From Labedella endophytica (GTDB lineage: Bacteria > Actinomycetota > Actinomycetes > Actinomycetales > Microbacteriaceae), in the NCBI RefSeq assembly GCF_003990045.1, contig NZ_RZGZ01000002.1, forward strand, positions 62,001 to 126,000: 64,000 nucleotides of DNA. The letters run 5' to 3'. How positions within the stretch are numbered: the first letter of the stretch is position 1; the number at the start of each line of letters is the position of its first letter. The notes beneath the pieces were generated by a model. The model ran no database searches and was not told the DNA's origin. It saw only the letters and a program-made list of their open reading frames with translations. Shown here piece after piece: positions 57,901 through 64,000 of this stretch. The position numbers and the translations under genes are program-made.

Positions 57901-58335
57901 ATGAGTGACGAGACCCTCCCCCCGGCCCTCGCGGAGATCAGCGAGGAGTTCCTCGCCGTCGGCGAACCGGATCGCCTGCAGTTGCTCCTGGAGTTCTCCC
58001 GCGAGCTGCCGACGCTCCCCTCGCGACTCGCGGAGCACCCCGAGCTCCTCGAGCGCGTCGCGGAATGCCAGTCCCCGGTCTACATCGTGGCCGAGGTCGA
58101 CGGCGGCGTCGTGCACCTCCACGCCACGGCTCCCGAGGAGGCGCCCACCACGCGCGGCTTCGCCAGCATCCTCGTCCAGGGTCTCGCGGGGCTCACGCCC
58201 GACGAGGTCCTCGCGACACCGAACGACGTCGCCCACCGGCTCGGCCTCGGCCGCGCGGTCTCGCCGCTTCGCCTGAGCGGGATGTCCGGGATGCTCGCAC
58301 GGATCAAGCGCCAGGTCGCGGTCCGCACCGCCTGA
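57901..58335 (+). CDS. sufE: SufE-like sulfur acceptor protein
   Basis: SufE takes persulfide sulfur from a cysteine desulfurase and passes it to the Fe-S scaffold. The 144-residue protein has the acceptor Cys56 in VAECQSPVYIVAE and the helix-rich C-terminus with GLAGLTPDEVLATP and GMSGMLARIKRQ. The rest of the suf genes is not here. It follows the rhodanese, another sulfur carrier, on the same strand, but has its own probable leaderless promoter. Confidence 0.92.
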   Translation: MSDETLPPALAEISEEFLAVGEPDRLQLLLEFSRELPTLPSRLAEHPELLERVAECQSPVYIVAEVDGGVVHLHATAPEEAPTTRGFASILVQGLAGLTPDEVLATPNDVAHRLGLGRAVSPLRLSGMSGMLARIKRQVAVRTA

Positions 58336-58377
58336 GGCAGTCGCGTCCTCTCGGCGTCACGACGACTACCAGATCCG

Positions 58378-59583
58378 TCAGTCGCGGATCGACCGGAGCC
58401 AGGTGGAGATCGCGCCGTTCCAGCCGGCTTCGTCGAAGTTCCAGATCCGGGCGTGACGAGCCTCATGGAACGAGACGAGGTCGACGAGGTCGGGCCGTGC
58501 CTCCGCGAGGGCCTTCGATCCGTCCGACGGCACGAATCCGTCGTCCTCGCTGTGCAGGATCAGGACGCGGTGCTCCAGCAGGGGCGCCGAGGCCACGACG
58601 TCGAGAGACCCGAGATCGACGGGCTCGGACAGACCCGTGAGGCGCCGGCCCCAATCGTTCCCGATCGCGAGCAGGGCGGCGTCCCGCACGACCGCCGGAA
58701 GGTGCGACGCGGTCGCCTGGAAGGCGAGGACCCGGTGCCAGTCGACGACGGGCGAGTCCAGGACGAGCCCGACGACGAGGCCCTTCCGATCGGATCGCAG
58801 CACCGTCTGCAGCGCGATCGCACCGCCCATCGACCAGCCCATGAGGACGATCCGTTCAGCTCCTCGGTCGACCGCGAAGTCGATCGCCGCCTCGACGTCG
58901 CGCCACTCGGTCGTCCCCAGGCCGTAGCGGCCGTCGGCGCTCCGCGGACCTTCGTTGTCGTTGCGATAGGAGACGAGGAGCGAGGTGAAACCGGACTCGG
59001 CGAAGACGGGGACGGCACGCAGTCCCTCGGCGCGCTGCGAACCATGACCGTGGATCTGGATCACCCAGTCACCTCCGACGCCGTCGTCCGACGGCACGAT
59101 CCAGGCGGGTGCCGGGCCGAGGGGCGTCGGGACGGAGACGTACTCGTACTCGACGCCGAGCTCGCGGGGATGGCGGTAGAACCACCCGCTCATTCCCGCG
59201 GCGACGTCGCCGGGCACACGACCCAGATTGCTCGACAGGACGGAGCGCGTGACGGTGCGGTCGGAGCGGGCCAGGATGTCGCCCACTTTCACGTAGGGCT
59301 CCGAGCCGTCGACCCACAGGCCGTAGCGCCCGGGCACACCCGTCTCCGCATCGGCGCGCAACGTGATCGTGCGGCCGGGCCGGTCGACACCCAGGATGCG
59401 CGAGTTGGATGGGCGCTTGCGCGGCGGAACCACGACTTTGCGCGACACGGTCGAGACGAGGGCGAGGAACGCGGCTGCGGTGGACGACGTGACCGCGAGG
59501 GCGGCGAGGGCTGCTGCGACTCCGGAACTCCGGGTGGTCTCCGGCTGACGGCGGACGGCGTGCCTCTGAGCTTTCATCGTCAT
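58378..59583 (-). CDS. Membrane-anchored alpha/beta hydrolase
   Basis: A 401-residue protein with a basic N-terminus, one hydrophobic helix at about 21-46 and a large domain that should lie outside the membrane. Residues 50-160 form a beta-rich module with no known match; an alpha/beta hydrolase domain follows, with HGHG near 176, nucleophile Ser in GWSMGG near 248-253, Asp in LHSEDDGFVP near 345 and His in FHEARHARIW near 375. All triad parts seem present. Substrate is unknown. ATG at 59583 or at 59577; divergent from DUF3000 with only 19 bases between starts. Confidence 0.82.
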   Translation of the reverse strand: MTMKAQRHAVRRQPETTRSSGVAAALAALAVTSSTAAAFLALVSTVSRKVVVPPRKRPSNSRILGVDRPGRTITLRADAETGVPGRYGLWVDGSEPYVKVGDILARSDRTVTRSVLSSNLGRVPGDVAAGMSGWFYRHPRELGVEYEYVSVPTPLGPAPAWIVPSDDGVGGDWVIQIHGHGSQRAEGLRAVPVFAESGFTSLLVSYRNDNEGPRSADGRYGLGTTEWRDVEAAIDFAVDRGAERIVLMGWSMGGAIALQTVLRSDRKGLVVGLVLDSPVVDWHRVLAFQATASHLPAVVRDAALLAIGNDWGRRLTGLSEPVDLGSLDVVASAPLLEHRVLILHSEDDGFVPSDGSKALAEARPDLVDLVSFHEARHARIWNFDEAGWNGAISTWLRSIRD

Positions 59584-59586
59584 GTC

Positions 59587-59596
59587 ACTCTAGTCT
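59587..59596. promoter_or_regulatory. Overlapping divergent -10 boxes
   Basis: ACTCTAGTCT holds TAGTCT (59591-59596, plus strand, six bases before the GTG of the DUF3000 gene) and TAGAGT (59592-59587, minus strand, just before the hydrolase start codons). The two -10 elements share two bases. Both messages would be leaderless or nearly so. Confidence 0.45.
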
Positions 59597-59602
59597 GCCA
59601 CC

Positions 59603-60202
59603 GTGGGAGAGATTCCGATCACCGACGCCGTCCCGGCCGTCTTCGCCGCGGCGCGCGATGCCATTCGTGACGCCCTCATGCGCGACGAGCTCGTCGTCAG
59701 CGAGATCCCGGCCCCGGCCCAACTCGCGCCGAACGCCGTCGCCTTCTCGGCCGACGTCCGCCCCTCGCGCCACGGCGTCGACTCCGAGCTCGGCACCGGC
59801 CGATTCATCCTGCTCCACGATCCAGAGGAACCCGAAGCCTGGGGTGGCCCGTTCCGCGTCGTGTGCTTCGCCCAGGCCCCGCTCGAGACGGAGATCGGCC
59901 TCGATCCCTTCCTCGCCGAAGTCGCGTGGTCCTGGCTCGTCGATTCCCTCGAGACCTTCGGCGCCGCGTACACGGCGGCTTCCGGCACAGCGACGAAGAT
60001 CCTCTCCTCCGGCTTCGGCGAGCTCGCGGAGCATGGCGACGGAGCGCAGATCGAGCTGCGGGCATCCTGGTCCCCGCGCGGCGGCGACATGGACGCCCAC
60101 GTCGCGGCATGGGGCGAGCTGCTCTGTCTGCTCGCCGGTCTCCCGCCGGCCGGCTCGGAGGGTGTCGCGTCCCTCGATGCTCGGAGGACTGCGCGTGACT
60201 GA
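59603..60202 (+). CDS. DUF3000 family protein
   Basis: A 199-residue soluble protein of the actinobacterial DUF3000 family. AFSADVRPSRHGVDSELGTG, GPFRVVCFAQAPLETEIG and ELRASWSPRGGDMDAHVAAW are features of the family. It has no known function. The GTG at 59603 lacks a ribosome binding site and lies right after a -10 box, so the mRNA is probably leaderless. Its stop overlaps the RNase D-like gene by 8 bases; this pair is conserved in Micrococcales. Confidence 0.88.
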   Translation: MGEIPITDAVPAVFAAARDAIRDALMRDELVVSEIPAPAQLAPNAVAFSADVRPSRHGVDSELGTGRFILLHDPEEPEAWGGPFRVVCFAQAPLETEIGLDPFLAEVAWSWLVDSLETFGAAYTAASGTATKILSSGFGELAEHGDGAQIELRASWSPRGGDMDAHVAAWGELLCLLAGLPPAGSEGVASLDARRTARD

Positions 60203-61391
60203 ACGTGTCGTCATCGACACGCGCGACGAGTACCTCCGCGCCGTCGAGAAGATCGCGGGCGGGCACGGGCCCGTCGCCGTGGACGCGGAGCGGGCGAGCG
60301 GCTTCCGCTACTCCCAGCGCGCCTATCTGATCCAGATCTTCCGCCGGGGTGCCGGCGTCTTCCTCTTCGATCCACCGGCGATCGGGAGCTTCGACGAGTT
60401 GCAGGCCGTGATCGCGTCGGAGGAGTGGGTGCTGCACGCCGCGAGCCAGGACCTGGCGTGCCTGCGCGAGGTGGGTCTCGATCCCACGACCGTGTTCGAC
60501 ACGGAACTCGCGGCCCGCCTCCTCGGTCTGCCGCGGGTGGGCCTCGGCACCGTCGTCGAGGACAAGCTCGGGATCGTGCTCCGCAAGGAGCACTCCGCCG
60601 CCGACTGGTCCACACGACCCCTCCCCGATTCCTGGCTCGAGTACGCGGCCCTCGACGTGGAACTCCTCGTCGACCTGCGCGACGAACTCGCAGCGGACCT
60701 CGTCGCCGCCGACAAGGTCGAGATCGCTCGTCAGGAATTCGAGGCCACCGTCGCCCGTCCCGAGCGTGCGGCCCGCGTCGACCCGTGGCGCAAGCTGAGC
60801 GGGATCCATGCCGTACGGGGTGGGCGGGGTCTGTCGATTGCCCGCGAGCTCTGGGAGACGCGCGACGCTCTCGCTCGCGAGCGCGACGTCGCCCCCGGCC
60901 GCCTCATCCCCGACAGCTCGATCGTGGCCGCTGTCCGGACGCAACCCACGACCCTGCATGCCCTGGCCACCCAGAAGGACTTTTCCGGTCGGGCCAGCCG
61001 CTCGGAGATCGACCGCTGGTGGGCGGCGATCGAGCGCGGACGCACGACGACCGATCCCCCGCCGACGCGCGGCACCGGCGAGACCCTGCCTCCCCCGCGG
61101 TCGTGGGCCGACCGGAACCCCGACGCCGACGCGCGCCTGAAGACGGCACGCCCTCTGCTCATCGAGCGTGCGGAGGAGCTGCAGCTCCCGGTGGAGAACC
61201 TCCTCACCCCCGACTTCCTCCGCCGCCTGGCCTGGACTCCCCCGGATCCGATCACGGACGAGACCGTCTCCGAGGTGCTCGAACAGTTGGGCGCACGCCC
61301 GTGGCAGATTGACGCAACCGCACAGTTGATCGCCCAGGCCTTTGTCGATCCCCACCAAGCGCCGCTCGACGGCGAGTCGGACGCATCGTAG
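60195..61391 (+). CDS. rnd: RNase D-like 3'-5' exonuclease with HRDC domain
   Basis: A 398-residue DEDD-family exonuclease. Exo I is DAE at residues 30-32 (VAVDAERASGFRY), Exo II is around LHAASQDLACL, and Exo III is YAALD near 150-154. An HRDC domain follows at about 205-285. RNase D trims tRNA and stable RNA precursors. The GTG at 60195 has GGAGG seven bases upstream and overlaps the DUF3000 stop; an ATG at 60177 is less well placed. Actinobacterial copies are usually named ribonuclease D or HRDC protein. Confidence 0.9.
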   Translation: MTERVVIDTRDEYLRAVEKIAGGHGPVAVDAERASGFRYSQRAYLIQIFRRGAGVFLFDPPAIGSFDELQAVIASEEWVLHAASQDLACLREVGLDPTTVFDTELAARLLGLPRVGLGTVVEDKLGIVLRKEHSAADWSTRPLPDSWLEYAALDVELLVDLRDELAADLVAADKVEIARQEFEATVARPERAARVDPWRKLSGIHAVRGGRGLSIARELWETRDALARERDVAPGRLIPDSSIVAAVRTQPTTLHALATQKDFSGRASRSEIDRWWAAIERGRTTTDPPPTRGTGETLPPPRSWADRNPDADARLKTARPLLIERAEELQLPVENLLTPDFLRRLAWTPPDPITDETVSEVLEQLGARPWQIDATAQLIAQAFVDPHQAPLDGESDAS

Positions 61392-61405
61392 AAAGAATCA
61401 AAGGA

Positions 61406-61435
61406 TTGGGGTGCGTCCGCGACCCTTCCTAAGAT
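61406..61435 (+). promoter_or_regulatory. Candidate promoter of the fadA-fadB pair
   Basis: TTGGGG (61406-61411) and TAAGAT (61430-61435) are 18 bases apart, ending 28 bases before the thiolase GTG. The layout repeats that of the cyclophilin promoter. Confidence 0.5.
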
Positions 61436-61463
61436 CGTTGCGTAATCCCAACAAGGAGGCACT

Positions 61464-62660
61464 GTGGCCGGAAACAACGACGTCTACTTCGTCGATGGAA
61501 TGCGAACGCCCTTCGGGCGAGCGGGCGAAAAGGGCGTGTACTGGGACACCCGGGCGGACGATCTGATCGTCAAGGCGATCATCGGTCTGCTCGAACGCAA
61601 CCCGAATGTCCCGAAGGATCGCATCGACGAGGTCGCCATCGCCGCGACCACGCAGCAGGGGGACCAGGGCCTCACCCTCGGTCGCACCGCCGCCCTCCTC
61701 GCCGGTCTCCCGAAGTCGGTCCCCGGCTTCGCGATCGACCGCATGTGCGCCGGTGCCATGACGAGCGTCACGACGACCGGTTCGGGAGTGGCGTTCGGCG
61801 CATACGACCTCGCGATCGCCGGCGGAGTCGAGCACATGGGACGACACCCGATGGGCTTCAACGCCGATCCGAACCCGCGCTTCCTGTCCGAGAAGCTCGT
61901 GAGCGGGGACGCCCTCAACATGGGTATCACCGCCGAGCGCATCCACGACCGCTTCCCCGGGCTCACCAAGGAGCGTTCCGATCGCTTCGGGATGCGCAGC
62001 CAGCAGAAGGTCGCGGCAGCCTACGAGGCCGGCAAGATCCAGCCGGACCTCGTCCCCGTGGCCGTGCGCAGCGCCCAGGGATGGGGCCTCGCCACCGCCG
62101 ACGAGGGCATGCGTCCGGAGACGACGATGGAGGGACTCGCCGCCCTGCGCACGCCGTTCCGCCCGCACGGCCGCGTCTCGGCCGGTAACGCGTCACCGCT
62201 CACCGACGGCGCCACCGTCAGCCTCCTCGCGTCCGGCGACGCGGTGAAGGAGCTGTCGCTCGCCCCGAAGATGCGCATGGTCTCCTTCGCCTTCGCCGGC
62301 GTCGAGCCCGAGGTCATGGGCCTCGGTCCCGTCCCGTCGACGGAGAAGGCGCTCCGCAAGGCCGGCCTCACGATCGAGGACATCGGCCTGTTCGAGCTGA
62401 ACGAAGCCTTCGCCGTGCAGGTGCTGTCCTTCCTCGACCACTTCGGCGTCGACGACGACGACCCCCGTGTGAACCCGTGGGGCGGCGCGATCGCGATCGG
62501 TCACCCGCTCGCGGCCTCGGGGGTGCGCCTCATGATCCAGCTGGCCCGCCAGTTCGCCGAGCGCCCCGACGTGCGGTACGGCCTCACGGCCATGTGCGTC
62601 GGCCTCGGCCAGGGCGGCACGGTCATCTGGGAGAACCCGAACTGGAAGGGAAAGAGGTAG
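61464..62660 (+). CDS. fadA: Acetyl-CoA acyltransferase (3-ketoacyl-CoA thiolase)
   Basis: Cleaves 3-ketoacyl-CoA in the last step of beta-oxidation. The 398-residue protein has nucleophile Cys95 in DRMCAGAMTSV, VEHMGRHPMG, FELNEAFAVQVL, the catalytic His in GHPLAASG near 346 and the second Cys in AMCVGLGQGG near 378. GTG at 61464 has AAGGAGG upstream. Four bases separate its stop from the fadB start, forming a fatty-acid degradation pair. Confidence 0.95.
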   Translation: MAGNNDVYFVDGMRTPFGRAGEKGVYWDTRADDLIVKAIIGLLERNPNVPKDRIDEVAIAATTQQGDQGLTLGRTAALLAGLPKSVPGFAIDRMCAGAMTSVTTTGSGVAFGAYDLAIAGGVEHMGRHPMGFNADPNPRFLSEKLVSGDALNMGITAERIHDRFPGLTKERSDRFGMRSQQKVAAAYEAGKIQPDLVPVAVRSAQGWGLATADEGMRPETTMEGLAALRTPFRPHGRVSAGNASPLTDGATVSLLASGDAVKELSLAPKMRMVSFAFAGVEPEVMGLGPVPSTEKALRKAGLTIEDIGLFELNEAFAVQVLSFLDHFGVDDDDPRVNPWGGAIAIGHPLAASGVRLMIQLARQFAERPDVRYGLTAMCVGLGQGGTVIWENPNWKGKR

Positions 62661-62664
62661 CAGC

Positions 62665-64000
62665 ATGAACGACTACGAGAACATCGACTTCACGCCGCTC
62701 GTCGCCCTGTCGGACGACGAGGTCGTCACCCGCTCCTTCGTCCGCGACGTTCCGCTGTCGGAGGGCCGCGTGCTGGCGCTCGTCACGCTCGACAACGGCC
62801 GCGACCACACCCGTCCGAACACACTCGGCCCGGCGACGCTGCTCGAGCTGCGCGACGTCCTCGACGGTCTCCGCGAGCGAGCGTCCCGCGGCGAGATCCA
62901 TGGTGTCGCCGTCACGGGCAAGCCCTTCATCCTCGCCGCCGGGGCCGACCTCAGCCAGGTCGACATCATCCCCGACCGCAAGACGGCCGCCCTGCTGCCG
63001 AAGCTCGGCCACGACGCGCTCGGTCGACTCGGCGACCTCGGCGTCCCGAGCTTCACCTTCATCAACGGTCTCGCCCTCGGTGGCGGGCTCGAGATCGCCC
63101 TGAACTCGGACTACCGCACTCTCGACATGTCGACGGCGGCGATCGCGCTCCCCGAGGTCTTCCTGGGCCTCATCCCCGGGTGGGGCGGCGCCTATCTGCT
63201 GCCGAACCTCATCGGCATCGAGAACGCCCTCAAGGTCGTCATCGAGAACCCGCTCAAGAACAACCGCACGCTCAAGCCGAAGGACGTGCTCGAGCTGGGG
63301 ATCGCGGATGTCGGATTCGCCCCCGCGACTTTCCTCGAGCAGTCGATCCGCTGGGCGGACGGCGTCATCGCCGGGAGTGTCACCGTCAAGCGGCCTCACG
63401 CCCCCGGCCGCATCGAGCGCGCCGTCAAGTGGGACGCCGCCGTCGGCATCGCACGCAAGCAGGTCGCCTCGCGACTCGGGACCGTCCAGACGTCGCCGTA
63501 CGTCGCGATGGACCTGCTGAAGGCCGCGAAGTCCGGCACGAGGGCGGAAGGATTCGCCCGCGAGGACGACGCCCTCACCGACCTCATCTCGGGGGATCAA
63601 TTCCGGGCGAGCGTCTACGCCTTCAACCTCGTCCAGAAGCGGGCTAAGCGACCGGCTGGCGCTCCCGACCCGAAGATCGCCCGGAGGATCTCGAAGGTCG
63701 GCGTCATCGGCGCCGGCCTGATGGCGAGCCAGTTCGCACTGCTGTTCGTCCGTCGCCTCCAGGTGCCCGTGGTGATCACGGACCTCGATCAGGCGCGCGT
63801 CGACAAGGGACTCGCCTACATCACCGGTGAGATCGACACCCTGCGGGGGAAGGGCCGGATCTCGGGAGACGAGGCGAACCGGTTACGTGCGCTCGTCACG
63901 GGCACGACGAACCGAGCGGACTTCGCGGACGCCGACTGGGTGATCGAGGCGGTGTTCGAAGAGCTCGGCGTCAAGCAGGAGGTCTTCGCGGACATCGAGA
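62665..64000 (+). CDS. fadB: Trifunctional-type fatty oxidation protein FadB (3' end cut by window edge)
   Basis: The alpha subunit that hydrates enoyl-CoA and oxidises 3-hydroxyacyl-CoA. About 445 codons of the usual ~700 are inside the window. The enoyl-CoA hydratase domain (about 20-250) shows ILAAGADLSQVD, GLALGGGLEIALNSDYR and the Glu-bearing PEVFLGLIPGWGG. The dehydrogenase NAD-binding fold begins at about residue 342 with VGVIGAGLMASQFA; the second Gly of the classic GxGxxG is kept, the last is Ala. ATG at 62665 follows AAGAGG. Coupled to fadA. Confidence 0.94.
   Translation, partial: MNDYENIDFTPLVALSDDEVVTRSFVRDVPLSEGRVLALVTLDNGRDHTRPNTLGPATLLELRDVLDGLRERASRGEIHGVAVTGKPFILAAGADLSQVDIIPDRKTAALLPKLGHDALGRLGDLGVPSFTFINGLALGGGLEIALNSDYRTLDMSTAAIALPEVFLGLIPGWGGAYLLPNLIGIENALKVVIENPLKNNRTLKPKDVLELGIADVGFAPATFLEQSIRWADGVIAGSVTVKRPHAPGRIERAVKWDAAVGIARKQVASRLGTVQTSPYVAMDLLKAAKSGTRAEGFAREDDALTDLISGDQFRASVYAFNLVQKRAKRPAGAPDPKIARRISKVGVIGAGLMASQFALLFVRRLQVPVVITDLDQARVDKGLAYITGEIDTLRGKGRISGDEANRLRALVTGTTNRADFADADWVIEAVFEELGVKQEVFADIE

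Noticed and set aside
52760-59583. A defence island formed by the PemK-like protein, hydrolases and ZapE
   Set aside because: The genes are in different orientations with separate signals, most have known housekeeping-type relatives, and no nuclease-helicase or sensor-effector pairing is visible.

Overview
The window is a gene-dense, high-GC stretch of an actinobacterial chromosome. The best fit is the family Microbacteriaceae (order Micrococcales). The reasons are GTG and even TTG starts, dozens of stop/start overlaps, a trp cluster carrying the HGxxPAAW small membrane protein and the Trp-associated membrane protein, a helicase-dead PriA, an actinobacterial-IHF/guanylate kinase fusion, and a tRNA-Gly(GCC)-Cys(GCA)-Val(GAC) cluster. 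I see no insertion sequence, phage, plasmid or CRISPR array. Almost everything is core metabolism and information processing.

Region 1 (1-36045) is read entirely from the minus strand. In transcription order it holds rarA, rpsD, a 77-residue membrane protein, alaS, ruvX and mltG; then the shikimate genes aroE-aroC-aroK-aroB-aroQ, followed by efp and nusB. Next come the pyrimidine genes pyrR-pyrB-pyrC-(PH-like)-carA-carB-pyrF and the mIHF-gmk fusion, rpoZ, metK, priA, fmt, rsmB and rpe. The run ends with part of the histidine pathway (hisE-hisG-hisF-hisI) and the tryptophan genes trpE-(two membrane proteins)-trpC-trpB-trpA, with trpA cut by the left edge. Many neighbours overlap by ATGA or GTGA. 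trpG, trpD and the remaining his genes are not here. Control elements visible are a PyrR-type RNA hairpin over the pyrR ribosome binding site, stem-loops after rpoZ and before metK, and a long rpsD leader.

Region 2 (36190-39028, plus strand) holds a membrane-anchored cyclophilin, a DUF349 protein with a strong terminator, and an AbiEi-like protein. Region 3 (39050-51961, minus strand) is the classic actinobacterial block thrS-HIT-pdxS-pdxT-yebC-ruvC-ruvA-ruvB-yajC-secD-secF-rel. It joins translation, vitamin B6, recombination, protein export and the stringent response.

Region 4 (52093-52665) is a tRNA island: Gly, Cys and Val(GAC) on the minus strand with a clear promoter and terminator, and a divergent Val(CAC) with its own promoter and terminator. 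Region 5 (52760-64000) is more variable. It contains a hypothetical C-tail-anchored protein, a 46-residue lysine-rich protein, an HSL-type hydrolase, a lone PemK/MazF-like protein downstream of an unusual CTGCAG dyad array, a ZapE-type ATPase divergent from a rhodanese plus SufE pair, and a membrane-anchored hydrolase divergent from DUF3000 and an RNase D-like protein. It ends with the fadA-fadB beta-oxidation pair, fadB being cut by the right edge.

The most interesting items are regulatory or architectural: the IHF-kinase fusion, the PyrR site, the CTGCAG array and the overlapping leaderless promoters. I found no convincing undescribed multi-gene system.
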